A stretch of 64,000 bases of DNA from Labrys sp. KNU-23 (GTDB taxonomy: Bacteria > Pseudomonadota > Alphaproteobacteria > Rhizobiales > Labraceae): assembly GCF_008330945.1 (NCBI RefSeq), contig NZ_CP043489.1, positions 5,157,501 to 5,221,500 on the forward strand, read 5' to 3'. A program made the translations under genes and the position numbers. Below the pieces are notes generated by a model that worked only from the letters and a program-made list of their open reading frames with translations, did no database searches and was not told the origin of the DNA. Shown in pieces: positions 26,507-35,316 of this stretch (positions are counted from its first letter, which is position 1; every line of letters begins with the position of its first letter).

Positions 26507-27712
26507 ATGGACCTTGCCGTGACAGCCACAGACCGAAGCAGCAGCAGGAAGCGTCGCAGCCACAAGCCCGAGGAGCCGGAAGAAGGCCATAACGGCTTCG
26601 AGCGTATCGCGCTGCTGCTGCAGGGCGGTGGTGCGCTCGGGGCTTACCAGGCCGGCGCCTACCAGGCTCTCGAAGAAGGGGGCGTCGCGCCCAATTGGAT
26701 CGCCGGCATTTCCATCGGCGCCATCAACGCGGCCCTCATCGCGGGCAATGCACCCGGCGAGCGTGTTGCCCAATTGCGGCGCTTCTGGGAGATGGTGACC
26801 GAGCCGGCTTTCGAATGGGTTCGCCTCTTTGCCCAGGAGGGCGATCGCCAGCACAAGTTGGTGAATCAAGCCATGGCCGCCCAGGTCCTGCTGAAGGGGG
26901 CGCCGAAATTCTTCGAGCCACGCTTTCCGCCGCCTTACTTCATGCCGGCCGGCTCGGTTGGCGCCACCAGCTTCTACGACACAGCACCCTTGAAGCAGAC
27001 CTTGCTGCAACTGGTCGATTTCGAGCGGCTCAACAGCGGCGAGACCCGTTTTGCCGTCGGTGCCGTCAACATCGCCAGCGGCAATTTCGCCTATTTCGAC
27101 AATGGCAATGGCACCGCGCGCATCACGCCGGACCATATCATGGCGAGCGGCGCGTTGCCGCCCGGCTTCCCCCCGATCGAAATCGACGGCCAGTTCTATT
27201 GGGACGGCGGATTGGTGTCGAATACGCCGCTGCAATGGATCCTGGAGCGGCAGGATCTCGATACGCTTGCCTTCCAGGTCGATCTCTGGAACGCCCGCGG
27301 CGATATTCCCAGGGACATGGCCGAGGTCGAGATCCGGCAGAAGGAGATCCTATATTCCAGCCGCACGCGCGCCGCCACGACTCGTGCCCGTGATAATCAG
27401 CGCCTGCGTGGTGCCCTCAAGCGCATCCTGGCAAAGTTGCCGGAGGATTTCGGCCTGGAGGAGGAGGTCGGGCTGCTCGGCAGGGCGGTCGAGCGCAAGA
27501 GCTGCAACGTGGTTCAGCTGATCTATCGGGCCCGGAAATATGAAGGGGCCAGCAAGGACTACGATTTCTCCCGCCTGATGATGGAGGAACACTGGGCTGC
27601 CGGTTATGAGGATGCCAGGCGGGCGCTTGCCCATCCGGAGATCTTCCGCAAGCCTCGCAATGCCGAAGCTTTTGCCAGCTATGATTTCGGCCGGAATGCC
27701 ACCGCTCCGTGA
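26507..27712 (+). CDS. Patatin-like phospholipase with DUF3734 domain
   Basis: A 401-residue putative lipid acyl hydrolase. The patatin oxyanion loop GGGALGAYQAG (about 40-50), nucleophile elbow GISIG with Ser69, and the catalytic Asp233 in WDGGLVSNTP are all present, so the Ser-Asp dyad is intact. The C-terminal third matches the DUF3734 region found with this subgroup (for example PatD encoded next to bdhA). The N terminus is short and rich in Lys/Arg/Ser with no signal peptide, so the protein is probably cytoplasmic. It starts 22 bp after rnj. The substrate is unknown; membrane phospholipid or PHB-granule-related esters are possible by family association only. Confidence 0.88.
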   Translation: MDLAVTATDRSSSRKRRSHKPEEPEEGHNGFERIALLLQGGGALGAYQAGAYQALEEGGVAPNWIAGISIGAINAALIAGNAPGERVAQLRRFWEMVTEPAFEWVRLFAQEGDRQHKLVNQAMAAQVLLKGAPKFFEPRFPPPYFMPAGSVGATSFYDTAPLKQTLLQLVDFERLNSGETRFAVGAVNIASGNFAYFDNGNGTARITPDHIMASGALPPGFPPIEIDGQFYWDGGLVSNTPLQWILERQDLDTLAFQVDLWNARGDIPRDMAEVEIRQKEILYSSRTRAATTRARDNQRLRGALKRILAKLPEDFGLEEEVGLLGRAVERKSCNVVQLIYRARKYEGASKDYDFSRLMMEEHWAAGYEDARRALAHPEIFRKPRNAEAFASYDFGRNATAP

Positions 27713-27795
27713 ACTGCGGCTTGCCATTATCGGCTCGGCGGCTCATATACGATCGCTTTCCCGCCGTGATCTATAACGAACGCACAGAGATGCCG

Positions 27796-29637
27796 ATGCC
27801 CGCCTATCGTTCCCGCACCACCACCCATGGCCGCAACATGGCCGGTGCCCGTGGCCTCTGGCGTGCTACCGGCATGAAGGACGGGGATTTCGGCAAGCCG
27901 ATCATCGCGGTCGTCAATTCCTTCACCCAGTTCGTGCCTGGCCATGTTCATCTCAAGGATCTCGGCCAATTGGTGGCGCGCGAGATCGAGCAGGCCGGCG
28001 GCGTTGCCAAGGAATTCAACACCATCGCGGTGGATGACGGCATCGCCATGGGCCATGACGGCATGCTCTACAGCCTGCCTTCGCGCGAACTTATCGCCGA
28101 CAGCGTGGAATATATGGTCAATGCCCACTGCGCCGACGCGATGGTGTGCATTTCCAATTGCGACAAGATCACGCCCGGCATGCTGATGGCCTCGCTGCGC
28201 CTCAACATTCCCACCGTCTTCGTCTCCGGTGGCCCGATGGAAGCCGGCAAGGTCATCCTGGGCGGCAAGACCAAGGCGCTCGATCTCGTCGACGCCATGG
28301 TCGCGGCGGCCGACGACAAGGTCTCCGACGAGGATGTGAAGGCGATTGAACGCTCGGCCTGCCCGACCTGCGGCTCCTGCTCGGGCATGTTCACCGCCAA
28401 TTCGATGAACTGCCTCACCGAAGCCCTCGGCCTGTCGCTGCCCGGCAATGGCTCGACCCTCGCCACCCATGCCGACCGCAAGCGCCTCTTCGTCGAAGCG
28501 GGCCACCTCATCGTCGATCTCGCGCGCCGCTACTATGAGCAGAACGACGAAAGCGTGCTGCCGCGCAAGATCGCCAGTTTCGGCGCTTTCGAGAATGCCA
28601 TGACGCTCGATATCGCCATGGGCGGCTCGACCAATACGGTGCTGCATATCCTGGCTGCCGCCCATGAGGGCGAGATCGCCTTCACCATGGACGATATCGA
28701 CCGGCTGTCCCGCCATGTGCCGGTGCTCTGCAAGGTCGCCCCGGCCGTCAGCCACGTCCATATGGAAGACGTCCATCGCGCCGGCGGCATCATGGGCATT
28801 CTCGGCGAGCTCGACCGCGCCGGCCTGATCAATCGCGACCTGCCGACCGTGCATTCGGCCAATCTGGCGGAAGCCCTGGAACGTTGGGACGTCGTGCGTA
28901 CCAAGAGCGAGAGCGTGCGCGAGTTCTTCAAGGCCGCGCCGGGCGGCGTGCCGACCCAGGTCGCCTTCAGCCAGGACCGGCGCTGGGACGATGTCGATCT
29001 CGACCGCGAGAAGGGCGTGATCCGCTCGGCCGAGCATGCCTATTCCAAGGATGGCGGCCTCGCCGTGCTGAAGGGCAATCTCGCTCTCGACGGCTGCATC
29101 GTGAAGACGGCCGGCGTCGACGAATCAATCCTGAAATTCGCTGGCCCGGCCGTGGTGTTCGAGAGCCAGGACGCAGCCGTCGACGGCATCCTCAATGGCA
29201 AGGTCAAGGCCGGCGATGTCGTCGTCATCCGCTACGAAGGACCGCGCGGCGGGCCGGGCATGCAGGAAATGCTCTATCCGACCAGCTATCTGAAGTCGAA
29301 GGGACTGGGCAAGGCCTGCGCCCTGATCACCGATGGTCGCTTCTCCGGCGGCACCTCTGGCCTGTCGATCGGGCATGCCTCTCCGGAAGCGGAAGAGGGC
29401 GGCACCATCGGCCTCGTCGAGCCGGGCGATCGCATCGAGATCGACATTCCCAACCGTACCATCGTGCTGGCCGTGCCGGATGCCGAGCTCGATCGTCGCC
29501 GCGCCGCCAAGGGAGCCGCGCCCTGGCGTCCGGCCGCACCGCGCAAGCGCAAGGTCACCACGGCGTTGCGCGCCTACGCCGCCATGGCCACCAGCGCCGC
29601 CAAGGGCGCCGTGCGCCAGGTGCCGGATTTCGATTGA
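27796..29637 (+). CDS. ilvD: Dihydroxy-acid dehydratase
   Basis: Dehydrates dihydroxy acids to 2-keto acids in isoleucine and valine synthesis. The 613-residue protein matches E. coli IlvD from its first residues (MPAYRSRTTTHGRN). Fe-S ligands are seen in ISNCDKITPG (Cys122) and CPTCGSCSGMF (Cys195 as ligand). The SGGTSGLSIGH block near the C terminus is also conserved. The ATG at 27796 aligns with E. coli; an ATG at 27790 is two codons upstream. It follows the patatin gene by 83 bp and is followed by a terminator-like structure. Its cluster makes it a client of the suf operon in this window. Confidence 0.97.
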   Translation: MPAYRSRTTTHGRNMAGARGLWRATGMKDGDFGKPIIAVVNSFTQFVPGHVHLKDLGQLVAREIEQAGGVAKEFNTIAVDDGIAMGHDGMLYSLPSRELIADSVEYMVNAHCADAMVCISNCDKITPGMLMASLRLNIPTVFVSGGPMEAGKVILGGKTKALDLVDAMVAAADDKVSDEDVKAIERSACPTCGSCSGMFTANSMNCLTEALGLSLPGNGSTLATHADRKRLFVEAGHLIVDLARRYYEQNDESVLPRKIASFGAFENAMTLDIAMGGSTNTVLHILAAAHEGEIAFTMDDIDRLSRHVPVLCKVAPAVSHVHMEDVHRAGGIMGILGELDRAGLINRDLPTVHSANLAEALERWDVVRTKSESVREFFKAAPGGVPTQVAFSQDRRWDDVDLDREKGVIRSAEHAYSKDGGLAVLKGNLALDGCIVKTAGVDESILKFAGPAVVFESQDAAVDGILNGKVKAGDVVVIRYEGPRGGPGMQEMLYPTSYLKSKGLGKACALITDGRFSGGTSGLSIGHASPEAEEGGTIGLVEPGDRIEIDIPNRTIVLAVPDAELDRRRAAKGAAPWRPAAPRKRKVTTALRAYAAMATSAAKGAVRQVPDFD

Positions 29638-29645
29638 AGCCGGCC

Positions 29646-29699
29646 TGCCGGTCTTCTCAACTCCATCGGGAGATGGAGTGGGACCGGCACTTTCTTTCT
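29646..29699 (+). terminator. Probable terminator of ilvD
   Basis: Nested hairpin: an outer stem TGCCGGTC/GACCGGCA, an inner perfect 8-bp stem ACTCCATC/GATGGAGT with a GGGA loop, then the pyrimidine tail CTTTCTTTCTG. It lies 8 bp after the ilvD stop. Confidence 0.65.
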
Positions 29700-29797
29700 G
29701 GGATCGCCGGCTTCCAGCCGGCTCTTCCTCATCGGCGGGCCATGCGATTGCCGTGTTCACGGTCGGCCAAGAGCCGGCTGGAAGCCGGCGATCCCAG
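29698..29797. repeat. Perfect 29-bp inverted repeat
   Basis: The arms at 29698-29726 and 29769-29797 are exact reverse complements (start CTGGGATCGCCGGCTTCC, end GGAAGCCGGCGATCCCAG) around a 42-nt spacer. Each arm contains an internal GCCGGC...GCCGGC symmetry. It resembles intergenic palindromic repeats and borders the duplicated cassette region. Confidence 0.85.
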
Positions 29798-29818
29798 GAA
29801 TTTTGTTAACTACCCTCA

Positions 29819-30332
29819 GCCAGCGCCTCGGTGGTCAGCCGGCAGCCGATCCAACGTAGTCTCACAGAAGAAATTGGGTAATCGAATATCAATTAGGGTG
29901 CGAAATTGATTGCGAGAACTCTATTTTTCTCCACGATGGCTGGTATTCTTACCCTTGGTGCCGCCCATGGCGCTGACCAGCCATTGACCAAGAACGATGC
30001 CGTTGCGTTTGTAGAGGTTTGTTCGGATTTCGGCCCCGACTTCCTCTATATTCGCGACTCTGTCAGTTGCCTCAAACTCGCCGATATGGTTCGCGACTAT
30101 CGGGCCTTCGGAAAGAACGCTCGCGACAGATGTGAGGAGCAACTAGGTAGGACGAGTCTTTTTGCCGTCAATGACCGCATTGGGACAGACTGGGGCCTTT
30201 TTTTCCGATGTGCGGGGCGATAACAATGCATACGGAGACATGATCCAGGCGCCCGGGCACGCCCGATAGCGGACTGTGAAACCGTCATGCTCAAGGAGCA
30301 GCGGATGCTTTTGCCGACAGTGCCAAGGCCTC
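29819..30332. repeat. Tandem duplication unit 1
   Basis: First of two consecutive similar units. Each begins with CCAGCGCCTCGGTGGTCAG (a fragment of the 3' end of the neighbouring GNAT gene), continues through ACGTAGTCTCACAGAAGAAAT and a small secreted-protein gene, and ends with ATGCATACGGAGACATGATC plus another GNAT 3'-end copy. Unit 1 is about 130 bp shorter than unit 2 because the end of its gene is missing. Confidence 0.85.
29906..30223 (+). CDS. Small secreted protein with porin N-terminus-like cysteine segment (copy 1)
   Basis: A 105-residue protein read from a TTG codon at 29906 with AGGG about 7 nt upstream; an internal ATG at 29936 would shorten the signal peptide. Residues 1-22 form a clear signal peptide ending AHG/AD. 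The mature part begins with a stretch (NDAVAFVEVCSDFGPDFLYI, then SCLKLADMVRDY) whose order of Cys, FG, F-IP-like, Cys-K and VR residues mirrors the first 40 mature residues of Hyphomicrobiales Porin_2 proteins. No beta-barrel follows. Four mature cysteines could make two disulfides. It is a tandem paralogue of the gene at 30418. No known function; expression and the start codon are unproven. Confidence 0.6.
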   Translation: MIARTLFFSTMAGILTLGAAHGADQPLTKNDAVAFVEVCSDFGPDFLYIRDSVSCLKLADMVRDYRAFGKNARDRCEEQLGRTSLFAVNDRIGTDWGLFFRCAGR

Positions 30333-30366
30333 CAGCGCCTCGGTGGTCAGCTGGCAGCCGATCCAA
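30291..30366 (-). pseudogene. Duplicated 3'-end fragment of the GNAT gene
   Basis: About 25 codons matching the C terminus of the minus-strand GNAT at 30931-31431. Read on the minus strand it ends TEALEALALSAKASAAP then stop, against TGEALEALALSANASGTP in the intact gene. Homology stops abruptly at the sequence GATCCA, where the intact gene goes on TTCCTTGCG. A shorter copy with the same breakpoint lies at about 29819-29853. Confidence 0.8.
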
Positions 30367-30973
30367 CGTAGTCTCACAGAAGAAATCGGGTAATCGAATA
30401 TCAATCAGGGGACGAAATTGGTCGCGAGAACTCTATTTTTCTCCACGATGGCTGGTATTCTTACCCTTGGAGCCGCCCACGGCGCTGACCAGCCATTGAC
30501 CAAGAACGATGCCGTTGCATTTGTGAAGGTTTGTTCGGATTTCGGCCCCGGCTTCTTCCATATTCCCGACTCTGGCACTTGCGTCAAACTCGCCGATACG
30601 GTTCGTGACTATCGGGCCTTCGGAGAGGCCGCCCGCGATAGATGTCTGGAACTACTAGATAGGGTTAGTCGCTTTGCCGTCAATGGCCGCCTTGGTATAG
30701 ATTGGCGCCTTCTTCATCGATGTGAGCAGGAGAATGCTGACACTCACTCAATCGCCCCCAAAAACGGCAGCGGGGGGGCGCTAGCACGTTCGCAGCACAC
30801 AGATCTTTACCCAGTCAAGCGGGGGACGGCCGGCTACACCTATCCATTCTAGGGAGTGAAAACCAATGCATACGGAGACATGATCCAGGCGCCCGAGCAC
30901 GCCCGATAGGGGACTGCGAAACCGTCACGCTCAAGGAGTACCGGATGCGTTTGCCGACAGTGCCAGCGCCTCC
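30333..30973. repeat. Tandem duplication unit 2
   Basis: Second unit, directly following unit 1 and ending in the intact GNAT gene. It shares the ACGTAGTCTCACAGAAGAAAT junction, the signal peptide and first 75 codons of the small gene, and the ATGCATACGGAGACATGATC trailer with unit 1. It carries about 130 bp of extra sequence (around 30727-30862) at the 3' end of the gene. Confidence 0.85.
30418..30852 (+). CDS. Small secreted protein with porin N-terminus-like cysteine segment (copy 2)
   Basis: A 144-residue paralogue of the protein at 29906, also read from TTG. The signal peptide is the same to within a few residues (RTLFFSTMAGILTLGAAHG). The mature start shows an even better porin-like pattern, VKVCSDFGPGFFHIPDSGTC followed by VKLADTVRDY. 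Four mature cysteines are conserved with copy 1. The C-terminal 40 residues are unique to this copy, hydrophilic, and end GTAGYTYPF. The terminal Phe with aromatic residues at -2 and -4 is compatible with an outer-membrane C-terminal signal, so the gene could be an internally deleted porin. That is a guess; it could equally be a new small-protein family. Confidence 0.6.
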   Translation: MVARTLFFSTMAGILTLGAAHGADQPLTKNDAVAFVKVCSDFGPGFFHIPDSGTCVKLADTVRDYRAFGEAARDRCLELLDRVSRFAVNGRLGIDWRLLHRCEQENADTHSIAPKNGSGGALARSQHTDLYPVKRGTAGYTYPF

Positions 30974-31431
30974 AGCGCCTCGCCGGTCAGGCGGCAGCCG
31001 ATCCATTCCTTGCGCAGCACGGCGCCCTGCCTTTCATAGAAGCCGATGGCGGGCTCGTTCCAGTCGAGCACAGACCATTCGAGGCGGCCCAGCTCCTCGG
31101 TGACGCAACGCTTGGCGAGATGGCCGAGCAGGGCCTGGCCGATACCGTGGCCGCGATAGGCGTCCCGGACGAACAAATCCTCGAGATAGATGCCGTGTCG
31201 ACCGAGGAAGGTCGAGTAATTGTAGAACCACAGCGCGAATCCGGCCGTCTCGCCTTGCCATTCCGCGATCTCGCAGAAGACGCGCGGATTGGCCGCGAAC
31301 AGGCTGGCCTCGATCTCGGCCTCGGTGGCGACAGCCTCATGTTCGAGCTTCTCATAAAGCGCCAGGCCGCGGATCAAGGCCAGGACGGCGGCTGCGTCTG
31401 CCGGCTGCGCCCGGCGGATGGTCAAGGACAT
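30931..31431 (-). CDS. GNAT acetyltransferase, spermidine/thialysine acetyltransferase-like
   Basis: A 166-residue acetyltransferase of the SSAT (SAT1/SAT2) type, likely acetylating a diamine, polyamine or lysine analogue. The acetyl-CoA motif YLEDLFVRDAYRGHGIGQAL (about 80-100) is followed by the LEWSVLDWNEPAIGFYERQG block typical of this group. The ATG at 31431 has GGAG 7 nt upstream; a TTG at 31434 directly precedes it. Its 3' end has been copied at least twice into the adjacent tandem units. It lies downstream of the alpha/beta hydrolase on the same strand, but a strong terminator separates them. Confidence 0.88.
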   Translation of the reverse strand: MSLTIRRAQPADAAAVLALIRGLALYEKLEHEAVATEAEIEASLFAANPRVFCEIAEWQGETAGFALWFYNYSTFLGRHGIYLEDLFVRDAYRGHGIGQALLGHLAKRCVTEELGRLEWSVLDWNEPAIGFYERQGAVLRKEWIGCRLTGEALEALALSANASGTP

Positions 31432-31445
31432 CAAATTGCTCCAAC

Positions 31446-31471
31446 AAAAAGCCCGCCATGGAGGGCGGGCT
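31446..31471 (-). terminator. Rho-independent terminator of the alpha/beta hydrolase gene
   Basis: Read on the minus strand: an 8-bp stem AGCCCGCC/GGCGGGCT with a 6-nt loop, followed by TTTTTG. It lies between the hydrolase stop codon (31507) and the GNAT start (31431). Confidence 0.9.
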
Positions 31472-31506
31472 GGTTGCGTTGCCTCAAATCGTGTTTTCGC
31501 CAGCGC

Positions 31507-32166
31507 TCAGGCTGCGTCGATATCATTCAGGCCGAGGCGCTTGTCGAGATAGGACGAGCAGGAGGCAATCAACTCATCCGTCTTGTTGTCGAAGAAGTGA
31601 TTGGCGCCGGCAATGACCGACTGCTCGATGACGATGCCCTTCTGCGTCTTCAGCTTGGAGACAAGCGTCTCGACATCCTTGAGCGGCGCCACGCGATCGG
31701 CGTCGCCATGGACGATCAGGCCGGAAGACGGGCAGGGCGCGAGGAAGGAGAAGTCGAAGCGGTTGGCCGGAGGCGCCACCGAGATGAAGCCTTCGATCTC
31801 CGGGCGGCGCATCAGGAGCTGCATGCCGATCCAGGCGCCGAAGGAGACGCCGGCGATCCAGCAGGACTTGGCTTCCGGCGTCACCGCCTGAACCCAATCG
31901 AGGGCCGAGGCCGCATCGGAGAGTTCGCCCGCACCGTGGTCGAAGGAGCCCTGGCTGCGGCCGACGCCGCGGAAGTTGAAGCGCAAGGCCGAGAAGCCCC
32001 GCTGCACGAAGGCATAGAACAGGTCGTAGACGATCTTGTTGTTCATCGTCCCGCCGAACTGCGGATGCGGATGCAGGACGATCGCGATGGGGGCTCCGCG
32101 CTGCTTGGACGGCTGGAAGCGGCCTTCGATGCGGCCTGCCGGGCCGGTGAACGTAACTTCGGGCAT
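31507..32166 (-). CDS. Alpha/beta hydrolase (COG2945 type)
   Basis: A 219-residue cytosolic serine hydrolase of the dienelactone-hydrolase-like COG2945 group. The early block has HPHPQFGGTMNN, the nucleophile elbow GVSFGAW gives the Ser, HGDADRV supplies the Asp and the segment ANHFF the catalytic His, so the triad is complete. The ATG at 32166 (MPEVTFTG) was chosen to match the family N terminus; an in-frame start at 32253 would add 29 unrelated residues. It diverges from the suf operon: about 170 bp separate its start from the suf promoter. The substrate is unknown. Confidence 0.85.
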   Translation of the reverse strand: MPEVTFTGPAGRIEGRFQPSKQRGAPIAIVLHPHPQFGGTMNNKIVYDLFYAFVQRGFSALRFNFRGVGRSQGSFDHGAGELSDAASALDWVQAVTPEAKSCWIAGVSFGAWIGMQLLMRRPEIEGFISVAPPANRFDFSFLAPCPSSGLIVHGDADRVAPLKDVETLVSKLKTQKGIVIEQSVIAGANHFFDNKTDELIASCSSYLDKRLGLNDIDAA

Positions 32167-32336
32167 ATATTGAGTTGCCTTTTTCGTGTGCCAGAGCAGA
32201 ATTTGGTTGATCGAAACGGCTTCCGGCCAATCAAATTCTGCTAGAACTTTCAAACCCTGCAGGATTTCCTGGTCCGTCCGTGGGGCGGATCGGTAAATCC
32301 TGCTCGGGACCCGCGCTCCGGCTCCGATGACTGGCC

Positions 32337-32365
32337 TTGACGGCTGAGAGAGGCAGGAGTAGAAC
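32337..32365 (+). promoter_or_regulatory. Predicted suf operon promoter
   Basis: -35 TTGACG (32337-32342), 17-bp spacer, -10-like TAGAAC (32360-32365). The predicted transcription start falls inside the iron-control palindrome that follows, which suits repression by a bound regulator. It would give a leader of roughly 190 nt before the first desulfurase gene. Confidence 0.55.
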
Positions 32366-32403
32366 TTTAGAATAATTCTAATGACTTAGAGTCATTCTAA
32401 AGT
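32364..32403. promoter_or_regulatory. Irr-type iron-control box (double palindrome)
   Basis: A 40-bp palindromic region. The inner box TTTAGAATAATTCTAAT (32366-32382) matches the rhizobial Irr/ICE pattern TTTAGAA-N-TTCTAAA. A second, weaker box, CTTAGAGTCATTCTAAAG, lies at 32385-32402. The outermost 10 bp, ACTTTAGAAT and ATTCTAAAGT, are perfect inverted repeats. It overlaps the predicted start of the suf transcript. Irr and RirA are known regulators of suf in Agrobacterium; which protein binds here is inference. Confidence 0.75.
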
Positions 32404-32559
32404 AGCTCATCGCTGCTACGCGATGCGCTCCGATCCATGCGCCGTTGAGGACGCACTGCACCCAGCCCGCGTTCGGGTAGCGCTTCTTAACACGAAGAGC
32501 AGGGCGTTTTGCAAGCTTTTCCGCATGGGCAGAGCGTTGGAACAACGGATTTTTGAGGT

Positions 32560-33735
32560 TTGACCAGGTCGCGCACCTATCTGGACCACAATGCTACCGC
32601 ACCTCTGCGGCAGGAGGCCCGCGCTGCCTTGCTGGCGGCGCTGGACCTTTGTGGTGCTCCGTCTTCCGTTCATGCGGATGGCCGGGCGGTGCGCAAGCTG
32701 GTCGAGGCGGCCCGGCACGAGGTCGCCGATCTCGTCGATGCGCTGGCCAAGAACGTGGTTTTTTGCGCTTCCGCTACCGAAGCCAACAATCTGGCCCTCA
32801 ATCTCGACTGGCAGCGGCCCGGCAAGCCCTCCCTTCGGCGCATGGCTGTATCCAGCGTGGAGCATGCCAGCGTGACAAATGGTGCGCATCCGCAAAATAC
32901 AGATATCGCTCTCTTGCCGGTGGATGGGCAGGGGGTGCTCGACCTCGGTGCCCTCGACGCCCTGTTGAACGAGTGGCGCGAGAACGGGGAGACGGGCCTC
33001 GTTTCGGTGATGCTGGCCAACAACGAGACCGGTGTGGTGCAGCCGGTGGGTGAGATCGCGGCGCGCGTCCATGCGAACGGTGGCCTGTTTCATTGCGATG
33101 CCGCGCAGGCAGTTGGAAAGATCCCTTGTTCGATCAATGAGATCGATGCTGATCTTCTCACCATTTCGAGCCATAAGCTCGGCGGCCCACTCGGCGCCGG
33201 CGCCCTGGTGTTGGGCAGTGACAGCCTGCATCAGCCCAACGCCCTCATCCGTGGAGGCGGCCAGGAGAAGGGGCTGCGGGCCGGCACCGAGAACGTGCCG
33301 GCGCTGGCGGGTTTCGGTGTAGCGGCACGCGCTGCCGCCCGGGATCTTGCGACCTATGCGGAGAAGAGCCTCGCTCTGCGCTCGATGCTTGAGGCGGCGT
33401 TGCGCGAAACCTCGCCCGACATGGTCCTGTTCGGCGAGGGCGCAACGCGCCTGCCCAACACGCTCAATTTCGCCGAGCCGGGGATGGCGGCGGAAACGAC
33501 GTTGATTGCGCTGGATCTTGAGGGTATTTCCGTCTCCTCGGGATCTGCCTGTTCATCGGGCAAGGTGAAGGTCAGCCATGTGCTGACGGCGATGGGCGTG
33601 GCGCCGGCGCTGGCCGGTTGCGCCTTGCGCGTGTCGCTGGGACGGGAAACCACAGTCCAAGAGATCGAGTTTTTCGTCACGGCCTGGAAAAGGCTGCGCA
33701 AGAACTTACATGAAAGAAGGCATCGGGCAGCTTAA
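32560..33735 (+). CDS. Cysteine desulfurase, NifS/IscS class (first desulfurase of suf operon)
   Basis: A PLP enzyme that takes sulfur from cysteine as a protein persulfide for Fe-S assembly. The 391-residue protein has the PLP lysine Lys206 in SSHKLGGP and the sulfur-carrying Cys331 in SGSACSSG, the flexible-loop pattern of class I (IscS/NifS) enzymes, unlike the class II SufS later in the operon. It occupies the place of sufS2 in the Agrobacterium operon sufS2BCDS1XA. The start is a TTG at 32560 with GAGG only 2-3 nt upstream, so the true start is uncertain. It is the first gene after the Irr-box promoter. Confidence 0.9.
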   Translation: MTRSRTYLDHNATAPLRQEARAALLAALDLCGAPSSVHADGRAVRKLVEAARHEVADLVDALAKNVVFCASATEANNLALNLDWQRPGKPSLRRMAVSSVEHASVTNGAHPQNTDIALLPVDGQGVLDLGALDALLNEWRENGETGLVSVMLANNETGVVQPVGEIAARVHANGGLFHCDAAQAVGKIPCSINEIDADLLTISSHKLGGPLGAGALVLGSDSLHQPNALIRGGGQEKGLRAGTENVPALAGFGVAARAAARDLATYAEKSLALRSMLEAALRETSPDMVLFGEGATRLPNTLNFAEPGMAAETTLIALDLEGISVSSGSACSSGKVKVSHVLTAMGVAPALAGCALRVSLGRETTVQEIEFFVTAWKRLRKNLHERRHRAA

Positions 33736-33789
33736 ATCCCTGTTCGATCTGTAAAATTTGCTGCTTTCGGGTGGCGCCAGGAGACCAAC

Positions 33790-35262
<1,473 letters not shown>

Positions 35263-35316
35263 TCCGGCGCTCCCGTCTTTTCACGCTCCGGCGTTACTAT
35301 TTCCAGGAACTTTACG

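Noticed and set aside
29698..29797. CRISPR or integron attachment site
   Set aside because: It is a single palindrome without repeat-spacer periodicity, and no cas or integrase gene is present.
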